Source: Closterium sp. Naga37s-1 (taxonomy: Eukaryota > Streptophyta > Zygnematophyceae > Desmidiales > Closteriaceae). Taken from it: 64,000 bases of DNA. The stretch spans positions 160,215-224,214 of the forward strand of contig CANJKZ010000171.1 of NCBI GenBank assembly GCA_947471745.1, written 5' to 3'. Below the pieces are notes generated by a model that saw only the letters and a program-made list of their open reading frames with translations, was not told the DNA's origin and did no database searches. Positions 30,331 through 40,800 of this stretch are shown here, piece after piece; the first letter of the stretch is position 1; every line of letters begins with the position of its first letter. The position numbers and the translations under genes are program-made.

Positions 30331-31232
30331 GCCAGATGCAGCTCCAGGGCCGTGCGCGTGAGTCCCTCATGCCCCAGCAGCTTCGTGAGTGGTACGCTAG
30401 TTGGGGCTGTCGGGGTGGCCATAGTGGTAGTCGCTCTGGAGTGGGTCGGTCGGGAACTTCTGGTAGTGGACAGGTGCAGCTGCCGTGTCCTCTTTCGCCC
30501 CAGCAGCTTCGTGCGTGGTACGCTAGTTGGGGCTGTCGGGGTGGCCGTAGTGGTAGTCGCTCTGGAGTGGGTCGGTTGGGAGCTTCTGGTAGTGGACAGG
30601 TGCAGCTGCCGTATCCTCTCTCGCCCCAGCAACTTCGTGAGTGGTACGCCAGTTGGGGCTGTCGGGGTGGCCGTAGTGGCAGTCGCTCTGGAGTGCGTCG
30701 TTCGGGAGCTTCTGGTAGTGGACAGGTGCAGCTGCCGTGTCCTGTGAGTGAGGCTGCCGCTCTAGGTGCTAGTGCGTCTGTTGCCCTAGGTGCTGGTGAG
30801 GCTACCACTCCCGGTACTCGCATGTCTGCTACCCCAGGTGCTGGTGAGGCTGCTGCTCTAGGTGCTAGTGAGTCTGCGCCCCCTGGTACTGAGTCGACTG
30901 AGGCACTGCACACCTTCACTCTGGACTCAGGTGCTTCTCGCTGTTTCTTTCGTGACCGCACTGCCCTTGAGCCGCTTGCTCGGCCAGTTGCTGTCTCCCT
31001 CGCTGACCCCTCTGGGGGTCCGGTCATTGCGACCTCTTCCACTGTGCTTCCTTGTCCTGCGGTCCCGTCGGGCACACTGTCAGGTCTCCACCTCCCCTCG
31101 TTCTCTACGAACTTGGTGGCGGGTTGTGCGCTCCAGGACGGGGGTGTTCACCAGTTCACCCCTGCCTACGAGCGCGTGACACACTGCACGTGTGCTCGGA
31201 CGGGCCGTCACCTGGCTACCTTCACTCGGTAG
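30210..31232 (+). pseudogene. copia C gag remnant with triplicated LREWYA module and protease
   Basis: A 340-residue frame. Its N-terminus is a Cys/Tyr-rich translation of CTG/CTACTG repeats, not a Gag domain. It then has three tandem 42-residue modules (126-bp period from about 30375), each with PQQLREWYA or PQQLRAWYA followed by SWGCRGG and SGSRSGV. After a variable Ala/Ser-rich segment comes the retropepsin motif LDSGASRCFFRD (Asp codon 30924-30926). The frame ends at TAG in TFTR-PGSDLYTL, where copia E reads TFTRRPGSSLYTL. Confidence 0.75.
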
Positions 31233-34200
31233 CCGGGGTCGGACCTGTATACACTGACCACTGAGTCCCCTCAGGTAGCTGCGTCTGCGTCTGCGTCAGG
31301 TCAGCTGTCGGCCCCCTGCTCGTGTCGCTCTCTGGCGCACGAGACCGTCCTCTGGCACCACCGACTTGGTCACCCGTCCGTGCAGCGCCTTCGTGCCATG
31401 CACAAACGGTACCTTGTCTCTGGTCTTCCCAGGGTTCTCCCTCCCCTCCCACCCTCGCCTGCTCCTCCCTGTCTTCCCTGTGTCGAGGGGCGGCAGCGCG
31501 CCGCTCCTCACTCCTCCTCGTTTCCCCCGACGACTGCTCCCTTGCAGACGCTCCACATGGACGTGTGGGGCCCAGCCCGCGTCCGTGGTCAGGGTCAGGA
31601 GAGGTACTTCCTGATAGTTGTTGACGACTACTCGCGCTACACCACGGTCTTCCCCTTGCGCACCAAGGGTGAGGTCCCTGATGTTTTGATCCCTTGGATC
31701 AGCGCTTCTCGTCTCCAGCTCAGCGAGCGTTTCCACTCGGACTTTCCTGTCCTGCGCTTGCACTCTGACAGAGGTGGTGAGTTCTCCTCCGACCTCTTGG
31801 CAGCCTACTGTGCGGAGCACGGCATCCGCCAGTCGTTCACGCTTCCGGCCTCTCCACAGCAGAATGGGGTTGCTGAGCGCCGCATTGGCTTGGTCATGGA
31901 GGTCGCTCGTACCTCCTTGATCCATGCGGCTGCCCCCCACTTTCTGTGGCCGTTTGCAGTCCGATACGCTGCGCATCAGCTCAACCTCTGGCCCCGTGTC
32001 TCCGTTCCGGAGACTTCGCCGACACTGCGTTGGACAGGAGAGGTTGGCGATGCGTCACGCTTTCGGGTCTGGGGATCTCGAGCCTTTGTTCGCGATACGT
32101 CCGCGGACAAGCTCTCCTCCCGCGCTGTTCCTTGTGTCTTCCTTGGCTTTGTCCCGGACGCGTCTGGTTGGCAGTTTTACCACCCCACCTCGCGCCGTGT
32201 CCTGCCTTCTCAGGACGTCACTTTCGACGAGTCCGTCCCCTACTACCGCCTCTTCCCCTACCGCACTGCCCCGCTTCCCCCCCCGCCTCTCTTCCTCGCG
32301 CCAGGTGCTGCTGTGGTAGACCCCCTCCCCCCTCAGGGTGCCGCTCCCTCAGGTGTGTCCCAGGTAGACCCGGTTGAGCCTGTCGAGGTAGCTGTCGACT
32401 CTCGTCCTGCTAGGGGTGCTGAGCCTGAGGGTACTGAGCCTGAGCGTGCGGAGCCTGGGGGTGCGGAGCCTGGGGGTGCGGAGCCTGGGGTTGCGGAGTC
32501 TGGGGGTGCGGAGCCTGGGGTTGCGGAGTCTGGGGGTGCTGAGCCTGGGGGTGCGGAGCCTGGGGGTGCTGAGCCTGCGGGTGCTGAGTCTGGGGGTGCT
32601 GAGTCTGGAGGTGCTGAGCCTGGGAGTGCTACACCTGGAGGAGCTCTCTCCTCACAGCAGCTGCGTGAGTGGTACTTACAGTACTGCAGCCTCAGGAGAG
32701 GTGCTTCTGGAGCCAGGAGTACTGCTGGAGCTGGTGCTAGTGCTTCCCCTCCTAGGCGGGAGCTGCCCTCTCCCCAGCGGCTCCGAGAGTGGTACGCACG
32801 GCGCTGCAGTCTTCGGAGTGGCGCTCCTAGTGTCGCGGACCCAGCTGCTGGAGGTTCTGTTGCTGGCGGTGCTTCTGGCGCTGCTGGAGGTACTGCTGGT
32901 GCTGGAGCTGCTGGTGCTGCTGACGCTACTGGAGGTGCTGCTGGTGCTGGTGGTCCTGCTGGTGCTGCTGGAGCTGCTGGAGGTGCTGCTGGTGCTGGGG
33001 CTGCTGGAGCTGCTGGAGGTGCTGCTTCTTCTGGAGGTGCGGCTGGTGCTGCGGACCCGGGCGTTGGAGTTGCTGCTGGTGCTGCGGACCCTGGAGTCGG
33101 AGCTGCTGCTGGTGCTGCGGACCCTGGAGTTGGAGCTGCTGCTGGTGCTGAGGACCCTGGAGGTGGAGCTGCTGCTGGTGCTCAGCACCCTGGCGCTGGT
33201 GTCTCTGCTGGTTCTGGAGACGCTGCGCGGCCGCGGCCGTACTTCGTTCCGCTCCTTCAGCAGGTTCTTGGTCAGCCTCCTCCTCCTTGTCCTCCTCCCT
33301 CCTTAGAGTGTCCTCCGTCTGTCCAGTCACAGTCACAGTTACCGTCTGCCTCCCCTCTCCCTGGTCCTTCTCCTTACACTGGTCCGACTGGAGGTCTTAC
33401 GGAGCGTCGTGAGCCTGAGTCTCGTCCTGCGTCGCCTGAGTCTCGTCGAGCGTCGCCTGTTCGTGCTGCTCACACTGGTCGTCGTGTCCCGCGTCAGCGT
33501 CCTCCTGCTGTCCCAGGCACTCACCAGATGGCGCTTCGTCCTTCCACTGCTCCCCAGCGTGTCCCTCTCCTGTCTCCTCCTGCGTCCTCTCTTCCTACTC
33601 TTGCTGACCCTGAGTCTGACTCCCTTCGTGCTGCCAGTCCTACTGTCACGCGTCTCCTGGCTACTGTTGTCACTGACCCTTCCTTTGAGTCCACTGCTGC
33701 GTCTGCCTTAGTTGCCGAGCTTGTCGACTTTGCTGCCACTTGTCGTCTAGACTACGCCACTAGCCTAGTTGCTGAGTCTGAGTCTGTCTGTCCTCCGTCC
33801 GTCGGGGGTGAGTGTGCTCTTGGCACGGACGTCCTTGAGGACAGGCAGGAGGAGTTTGAGTGCTTTGCCGCTGCTTTACCTCATCTCGTGTCCATGCTAG
33901 TTGCCCCTGAGGGAGACCCGGATGCACCAGACATCCCGACTCCGCGCTCTTACGCAGAGGCGATAGAGGGTCCCTACTCCTCTCAGTGGCAGACAGCCAT
34001 GGACGCAGAGATGGCTTCCTGGAAGTCCACAGGCACCTACGTCGACGAGGTTCCCCCACCTGGGGCGAACATCGTCAGTGGCATGTGGATTTTCAGGGTG
34101 AAGCGGCCGCCGGGTTCTCCGCCTGTCTTCAAGGCGCGTTACGTTGCACGAGGCTTCAGTCAGCGAGAGGGAGTTGACTTCTTCCAGACCTTCTCCCCGA

Positions 34201-35513
34201 CCCCGAAGATGACCACTCTTCGGGTTCTGCTGCACGTCGCCGCTCAGCGTGACTACGAGCTCCACTCTCTTGACTTCAGCACTGCTTTCCTACAGGGCAG
34301 CCTGCACGAGGAGATCTGGCTGCGACGCCCACCTGGCTTCACTGGGTCGTTCCCTCCTGGTACCCAGTGGAGCCTCCGGCGGCCAGTCTACGGTCTCCGA
34401 CAGGCGCCACGTGAGTGGCACGACACACTGAGGACTACACTTGCGGCTCTTGGGTTCGCTCCTTCTACTGCTGACCCGTCGCTGTTTCTACGCACCGACA
34501 CCTCGCTGCCGCCGTTCTACATCCTCGTGTACGTCGACGACTTGGTCTTTGCCACTGCTGACACTGCGGCACTCGCCCACATGAAGTCGGAGCTGCAGAA
34601 GAGACACACGTGCACAGACCTGGGTGAACTGACAAGCTATCTTGGCTTGCGGATCACCCGGGACAGAGCACGGCGCACCATCACCTTGACTCAGTCACAC
34701 ATGGTGCAGCAGGTTCTTCAGCGCTTCCGCTTCACGTACTCCTCGCCTCAGCCCACTCCTCTGCCTACCGGTCACTCGCTCTCAGCTCTGCCTTCGGATG
34801 AGTCCGTAGAGCCGAGTGGCCCGTATCCAGAGCTTGTGGGCTGCCTCGTGTACCTGATGACCTGCACTCGACCTGACCTTGCATACCCTCTTAGCATCCT
34901 TGCACGCTATGTCGCTCCTGGCCGTCACCGGAAGGAGCACATGGATGCCGCTAAGAGGGTGTTGCGCTACTTGTGCAGTACGTCGGGCATGGGGCTAGTG
35001 CTTGGAGGACGAGACCGAGTTGTACTCACTGGGCACTCAGACGCGTCTTGGGCTGACGACCAGGCTACTCAGCGGTCGTCTCAGGGTTACACCTTCAGCC
35101 TTGGCTCTGGTTCAGTTTCTTGGCGTTCTACACGCTCGTCTTCTGTTCTTTGCTCCAGTTGTGAGGCTGAGATCTACGCCACAGCCATGGCTGCACAGGA
35201 GTTACGCTGGCTCACCTACCTGCTGACCGACTTGGGAGAGCGGCCTCGTTCTCCTCCAGTGCTGTACGTCGACAACAAGGCTGCCATTGCCTTGTGTGAG
35301 GAGCACAGACTGGAGCACAGAACGAAGCATATCGCTCTGCGCTACTTCCTTGCTCGAGAGCTGCAGCAGCGCGGTCAGCTTCGTCTGCGTTACGTGGCCA
35401 CTCGGGCCAACACTGCTGATGTGTTCACCAAGGCGCTTCAGCCTTGTGACGATCAGCGCTTCTGTACTGTTCTAGGCCTCGTGCCTAGTGGGCCTCACTT
35501 GCTTACTTCTTGA
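31233..35513 (+). CDS. copia C integrase, linker, reverse transcriptase, RNase H
   Basis: Open from just after the TAG; the first Met in frame is 31380, giving 1377 residues. Numbering from that Met: integrase core with HMDVWGP (about 60), LHSDRGGEF (about 128) and QQNGVAERRIG (about 160), with all three catalytic acids present. Linker at 330-700 with GGAEP pentapeptides (32410-32630), two LREWY motifs (32655 and 32772) and Ala/Gly repeats. RT from MWIFRVKRPPGSPP, with YVDD at 34530-34541. RNase H to the C-terminus (SDASWADD, CEAEIYATAM, YVDNKAAIAL, NTADVFTKAL). It shows no internal break and is the best preserved pol in the window. As a natural product it would be the C-terminal part of gag-pol. 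Confidence 0.9.
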   Translation, partial: PGSDLYTLTTESPQVAASASASGQLSAPCSCRSLAHETVLWHHRLGHPSVQRLRAMHKRYLVSGLPRVLPPLPPSPAPPCLPCVEGRQRAAPHSSSFPPTTAPLQTLHMDVWGPARVRGQGQERYFLIVVDDYSRYTTVFPLRTKGEVPDVLIPWISASRLQLSERFHSDFPVLRLHSDRGGEFSSDLLAAYCAEHGIRQSFTLPASPQQNGVAERRIGLVMEVARTSLIHAAAPHFLWPFAVRYAAHQLNLWPRVSVPETSPTLRWTGEVGDASRFRVWGSRAFVRDTSADKLSSRAVPCVFLGFVPDASGWQFYHPTSRRVLPSQDVTFDESVPYYRLFPYRTAPLPPPPLFLAPGAAVVDPLPPQGAAPSGVSQVDPVEPVEVAVDSRPARGAEPEGTEPERAEPGGAEPGGAEPGVAESGGAEPGVAESGGAEPGGAEPGGAEPAGAESGGAESGGAEPGSATPGGALSSQQLREWYLQYCSLRRGASGARSTAGAGASASPPRRELPSPQRLREWYARRCSLRSGAPSVADPAAGGSVAGGASGAAGGTAGAGAAGAADATGGAAGAGGPAGAAGAAGGAAGAGAAGAAGGAASSGGAAGAADPGVGVAAGAADPGVGAAAGAADPGVGAAAGAEDPGGGAAAGAQHPGAGVSAGSGDAARPRPYFVPLLQQVLGQPPPPCPPPSLECPPSVQSQSQLPSASPLPGPSPYTGPTGGLTERREPESRPASPESRRASPVRAAHTGRRVPRQRPPAVPGTHQMALRPSTAPQRVPLLSPPASSLPTLADPESDSLRAASPTVTRLLATVVTDPSFESTAASALVAELVDFAATCRLDYATSLVAESESVCPPSVGGECALGTDVLEDRQEEFECFAAALPHLVSMLVAPEGDPDAPDIPTPRSYAEAIEGPYSSQWQTAMDAEMASWKSTGTYVDEVPPPGANIVSGMWIFRVKRPPGSPPVFKARYVARGFSQREGVDFFQTFSPTPKMTTLRVLLHVAAQRDYELHSLDFSTAFLQGSLHEEIWLRRPPGFTGSFPPGTQWSLRRPVYGLRQAPREWHDTLRTTLAALGFAPSTADPSLFLRTDTSLPPFYILVYVDDLVFATADTAALAHMKSELQKRHTCTDLGELTSYLGLRITRDRARRTITLTQSHMVQQVLQRFRFTYSSPQPTPLPTGHSLSALPSDESVEPSGPYPELVGCLVYLMTCTRPDLAYPLSILARYVAPGRHRKEHMDAAKRVLRYLCSTSGMGLVLGGRDRVVLTGHSDASWADDQATQRSSQGYTFSLGSGSVSWRSTRSSSVLCSSCEAEIYATAMAAQELRWLTYLLTDLGERPRSPPVLYVDNKAAIALCEEHRLEHRTKHIALRYFLARELQQRGQLRLRYVATRANTADVFTKALQPCDDQRFCTVLGLVPSGPHLLTS

Positions 35514-35614
35514 CTCTGCTTGTACTGTGATCTCTGTATATATACCTGCTTGTTTACTCTTGCTAGGTTGTGATCACTGTATCTCTTGTTATACTATCAA
35601 CCTGCATGTGAACT

Positions 35615-35709
35615 GGTCTTGTGACCACTTGCTTGTGCTCAGAATTTGTGTGGTTTCCTTGAGATCCACCCTGAGCTTGCTTTGCTTTGCTTTGACTGGT
35701 CTTGTGACC
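35615..35709 (+). promoter_or_regulatory. paired-hairpin module of copia C
   Basis: Two copies of GGTC-TTGT-GACC, extended to five pairs by a flanking T/A (35615-35626 and 35698-35709), flank GATCCACCCTGAG (35663-35675). Lies between the pol stop and the polypurine tract (35733-35742). Confidence 0.5.
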
Positions 35710-35742
35710 ATCTGGTTGTCTCCCACTTAGCCTATGGGGGTG

Positions 35743-35878
35743 TGTCAAACATTATATGTTTATATTGTGTAGGCTATAGTGGGTTTAGCCTTAGGGGGTA
35801 CAGCTTTGTTAGGGTTTCCTACTTGTATCCCCCTCCTACCTAGTTTCATGCATTCTCGTTCTATTCTAGATTCTAACA
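35743..35878 (+). repeat. 3' LTR of copia C
   Basis: 136 bp, three transitions from the 5' LTR. Followed by target duplication GAAGC. Confidence 0.95.
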
Positions 35879-35883
35879 GAAGC

Positions 35884-36173
35884 GACGGAAGCGGTTGTCA
35901 GATTAAAACCGATGCAGGCAGAAACATTTGAAAGGGAAAAAGCGGGAACCGTTCGAAACATTGTAATATGAGAATGCACCCCTTAGAGTACATGGCTAGT
36001 TAGGACTTTTTGTAATCATTTGCGTTATTATATAAACTCATGTATGCAATTGTTATAGCCACTTCAGTCATTTACATTCGCTCTCATCTGAGTTTAATTA
36101 CTTCCGCTGCAATCACTCTACGATCAACCCTGAAACGATTCCGGCAAAGTCCCCTTGTAGGATTGTAACATCC
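35884..36173 (+). repeat. right piece of the second copia B-type LTR
   Basis: Ends GGATTGTAACA at 36173. See the left piece at 28834-28872 for the shared blocks. A TATATAAAC motif (about 36030) marks the presumed LTR promoter. Confidence 0.5.
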
Positions 36174-36383
36174 TGAGCCTCGTTGCCAGCATCGCACAAG
36201 CTAGCTCGCACGCACCGCGTAAACCGTTTGCTTGTTCCCTATATAATGTTCGCTCATGCCTTTGCTCACATTCTGCTCATTTACCAACCTCAGTGCACTC
36301 CATACATTACACCAAGGAACGAAAAAACATCCTTAGATGTTATAACTGTAAAAGGTGTTTAGAATAATTGGGGCTTCTGAATC
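36174..36383. other. spacer left of the gypsy element, no gene
   Basis: About 210 bp with no recognised gene or repeat. If the gypsy element is removed, this sequence joins 48926 onward, upstream of villin. Confidence 0.4.
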
Positions 36384-36388
36384 GTGGG

Positions 36389-36628
36389 TGTAAGGAATTT
36401 TCCCTTTTCCTTACCGGGGTTGACTGCTACGCGTACAACCCCGACATTTTGGACTTTGCACCTTCGGTTTTCCGATCGCCAAACCTGCACCCAACCTCGC
36501 AACCCCGAGGTTCCCTCCTAGCTAGGCTAGTCACTATATTAGCACATGCCTTCATTGTGTGATCAATTCATTGAGTCACAGCCTCGTAATTCGTTATTCC
36601 GCGAAACTCTGTTTTATAACTCATAACA
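36389..36628 (+). repeat. 5' LTR of gypsy element
   Basis: TGTAAGGAATT to CTCATAACA; carries a 41-bp deletion relative to the 3' LTR between TTTGCAC and CTTCGGTTTTCC. Confidence 0.85.
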
Positions 36629-37826
36629 CTTGGTATCATAGCTACTTTCCTAGTTCTCCCCGCTTTTCAAGGGTAGATTCGTGGCACGGGTTGGCTGGTA
36701 CAGTAGACTGCAAAACAGTTGGCTGCAAGGTTCGTTAATTCTAACCTGCCCGACTCCGATAGTTTTTGCTTTTCACTCGCCTGAAGGCCACGAATACCCG
36801 CTTGCCCACTAGACGGAGTGCTAGACTCATGGATCATGAAGCGGTCAACGGGTTGACGACGCATGTGGCAGAAATGCAGGAGGGCGTGAAGTCATTAATG
36901 GCGAAAGTGACAACGCTACGTGGAGAAAACGCTGAGCTACGCCAGGCGCGAGGTGAAGCGCACCAGAAGACGCCCGATGAAGATGGCGAGGGCAACACTC
37001 AGGCGGTGAGCAATCCGTTGGACGCGCTCACACGTGACTTCGAAGAAGAAGATAGGCAGCGACGCCAATTGCAGTAACAACGGTCAATATTAAACCTGCG
37101 AGCCCGCCCCCGTTCAATCCTACGGACAAGAATACTACAGTGGAGGGGTGGCTCTTCGGCGTTGAAGTCTTCTTCACTGCAGCGAACGTCAGCGACGATG
37201 CCACACGTATTAATTACACTGTTTCTCTTCTACGAGGCCCAGCGCTTGAATGGTGGCACCAAACCTTGGACACAGGGATTCCGACAGGTATGACACATGC
37301 TGTAGACGGGACCTCAACTTCGGCTAATCAAGTGGCAACTTCAATCTTCGGAGTGACCAAGATACGCACGTGGAAGGAGTGGGGCGCAGCCTTACGAGAT
37401 TGCTTCGAGCACGTATCTGCCTCGGAGCAAGCTCGCATGAAGCTGCGTGCCTGGTTGCAGTTGGCTTTGTCAGAATAGGAACAAAGGAATGATTGACTAG
37501 CAAGCAGTTTGGGTACAAGTAGGAAACCTAGAAATGTTGTACCCTATATGAACTACCCCACTACAGCCTACACAGACTATAGCATATAAGTTTGACACAC
37601 CCCCATAGGCAAAGTGGGGGAGAACAAGAGGTCACAAGACCGGTCAAGAGAGGCAAAGTAAGCTCAGGGTGGATCATGACGTCACCACACATTCCGAGCA
37701 CAAGCAAATGGCCACAGGGCCAGTTCACATGCAGAGGTATATAAAGGAGAACAAGCAATACAGTGATCACAACCTAGCAAGTGTAAGCATGCAGGTATAT
37801 GTATAGAGATCACAGTACAAGCAGAG

Positions 37827-40800
37827 TCAAGAAGTAAGCAAGTGAGGCACAGTAGGCACAAGGCCTAGAACAGTACAGAAACGCTGATGATCACAAGGCT
37901 GGAGTGCCTTGGTGAAGACATCAGCAGTGTTGGCCTGAGTGGCCACGTAAGCAAGACAAAGCTGACCACGCTGCTGCAACTCTCGAGCAAGGAAGTAGCG
38001 CAGAGCAATGTGCTTCGTTCTGTGCTCCAGTCTGTGCTCCTGACACAAGGCAATCATGGCCTTGTTGTCGACATACAGCACTGGAGGAGAAAGAGGCAGC
38101 TCTCCCAGGTCGGTCAGCAGGTAGGTGGGCCAGCGTAGCTCCTGTGCAGCCATGGCCCCTGCGTAGATCTCAGCCTCACAGCTGGAGCTGAGAACAGAAG
38201 AAGAGCGGGTAGACCGCCAAGAAACAGAGCCGGAGCCAAGGCTGAAGGTGTAACCCTGTGACGACCGCTGCGTAGCCAAGTGATCAGCCCAAGAAGCGTC
38301 TGCGTGACCAGTGAGGACAACTCGAGCCCGTCCTCCAAGCACGAGCCCCATGCCCGACGTACTACACAAGTAGCGCAACACCCTCTTAGCGGCATCCATG
38401 TGCTCCTTCCTGTGACGGCCAGGAGCGACATAGCGTGCTAGGATGCTAAGAGGGTATGCAAGGTCAGGTCGAGTGCAGGTCATCAGGTACATGAGGTAGC
38501 CCACAAGCTCTGGGTACGGGCCACTCGGCTCTACGGACTCGTCCGAAGGTGGAGCTGAGAGCGAGTGACCGGTAGGCAGAGGAGTGGACTGTGGCGAGGA
38601 GTACGTGAAGCTGAAGCGCTGAAGGACCTGCTGCACCATGTGTGACTGAGTCAGGGTAATGGTGCGCTGTGCTCTGTCCCGGGTGATCCGCAAGCCAAGA
38701 TAGCTTGTCAGCTCACCCAGGTCTGTGCACGTGTGTCTCTTCTGCAGCTCCGACTTCACGTGGGCGAGTCCCTCAGTGTCAGAAGTAGCAAAGACCAAGT
38801 CGTCTACGTACACGAGAACGTAGAACGGCGGCAGAGTGGTGTCGGTGCGTAGAAACAGCGATGGGTCAGCAGTAGAAGGAGCAAACCCAAGAGCAGCAAG
38901 AGTAGTCCTCAGTGTGTCGTGCCACTCATGGGGTGCCTGGCGGAGACCATAGACTGGCCACCGGAGGCTCCACTGGGTACCAGCAGGAAACGACCCAGTG
39001 AAGCCTGGTGGGCGGCGCAGCCAGATCTCCTCGTGCAGGCTGCCCTGTAGGAAAGCAGTGCTGAAGTCAAGAGAGTGAAGCTCGTAGTCACGCTGAGCGG
39101 CGACGTGCAGCAGAACCCGGAGAGTGGTCATCTTCGGGGTCGGAGAGAAGGTCTGGAAGAAGTCAACTCCCTGTCGCTGACTGAAGCCTCGTGCAACGTA
39201 ACGCGCCTTGAAGACAGGCGGAGAACCCGGCGGCCACTTTACCCTGAAAATCCACATGCCACTGACAATGTTCGCCCCAGGTGGGGGAACCTCGTCTACG
39301 TAGGTGCCTGTAGACTTCCAGGAAGCCATCTCTGCGTCCATGGCTGTCTGCCACTGAGAGGAGTAGGAACCCTCTATCGCCTCTGCGTAAGACCGCGGGG
39401 TCGGGATGTCTGGTGCATCCGGGTCTCCCTCAGGGGCAATCAGCATGGACACGAGATGAGGTAAAGCAGCGGCAAAGCACTCAAACTCCTCATGTCTGTC
39501 CTCAAAGACGTCAGTGCCAAGAGCACACTCACCCCCGATGGACGGAGGACAGACAGACTCAGACTCAGACTCAGCAACAAGACTAGCGGCGTAGTTTAGA
39601 CGACAGGCAGCAGCAAAGTCAACAAGCTCAGCAACTAGAGCAGACGCAGCAGTGGACTCAAACGAAGGGTCAGTGACAACAATGGCGAGGAAACGCGTGA
39701 CAGTAGGACTAGCAGCACGAAGGGAGTCAGACTCCGGGTCCGGACCGTCAGGAAGAGAGGACGCAGGAGGAGACGGTAGAGGGACACGCTGTGGAGCAGT
39801 GGAAGGACGCAGAGTCATATAGTGAGTGCCAGGGACAGGAGGAGGACGCTGACGCGGAACACGACCAGTGCGGACAGCGCGAACAGGTGACTCAGGCCGA
39901 GACTCAGGCGACGCAGGACGAGACTCAGGCGCACGACGCTCCGTAAGACCTCTAGTCGGTCCAGAGTAAGGAGAAGGACCAGGCAGTGGAGAGGCTGGCA
40001 GTAAATGCGACTGCGACTGGACAGGCAGTGGACTCAGTAAGGGAGGAGGAGGAGGACCAGTAGAAAGCGGTAGGCCAAGAACCTGCTGAAGGAGCGGAAC
40101 GTAGTACGGCCGCGGCCGCACAGCGCCTCCAGAAACAGCAGAGACAGCACCAGTACCCTCTGCTCCAGGGTCTCCAGCTCCAACTCCCGCAGCACCACCA
40201 GCGGCAGCACCTCCAACAGCACCTCCAGCAGCACCAGCTCCAGCATCACCTCCAGCAGTAACAGCTCCAGCACCTCCAGCTCCAACTCCTGTAGCACTAC
40301 CAGCCCCAGCAGCTCCAGTACCTCCAGTACGAGCACCTCCGGGACTAGCAGCTCCAGCACCTCCAGCAGCTCCAACACCAGCAGGACCTCTAGCAGCGCC
40401 AGTACCTCCAGCACGAGCACCTCTAGTACCAGCGGCTCCAGCAGCTCCAGCACCAGCAGTACCTCCAGCTGCTCCAGCAGCTCCAGCACCAGCAGCACCT
40501 CCAGTAGCACCAGCAGCACCTCCAGTGGCTCCAGCACCAGCAGGACCTCCAGCAGCGCCAGTACCTCCAACACGAGCACCTCTAGAACCAGCGGCTCCAG
40601 CAGCTCCAGCACCAGCAGTACCTCTAGCTGCTCCAGTAGCTACAGCACCAGCAGCACGGCTACAGCGTCGAGCGTACCACTCATGCAGCCCCTGTGGAGA
40701 GAGGGGCTCCCGCCGTGACGAGACACCCGAAGGACCTCCAGACACAGCACGCTCAGGCTCAGCACCCCCAGGCTCCGCACCCCCATGCTTCGCACCCCCA

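Larger units (their letters stand above)
28873..35878 (+). mobile_element. copia C, complete LTR element with nearly intact pol but no normal Gag
   Basis: A 7006-bp plus-strand element flanked by GAAGC (28868-28872, 35879-35883). The 136-bp LTRs differ at 3 positions, all transitions. The primer site TGGTATCACGAGCC (29009-29022), GC-rich leader, truncated gag-protease frame, one nonsense codon (TAG 31230-31232), a 1377-residue integrase-RT-RNase H frame, the paired hairpins, polypurine tract TATGGGGGTG and 3' LTR follow in order. The helical Gag domain seen in A and E is missing. Confidence 0.93.

Noticed and set aside
29109..30632. Long Arg/Pro-rich frames on both strands in the copia C leader
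   Set aside because: Repeat-driven open frames in multiple phases; no domain, although translation of the leader was kept as a question in the copia C finding.
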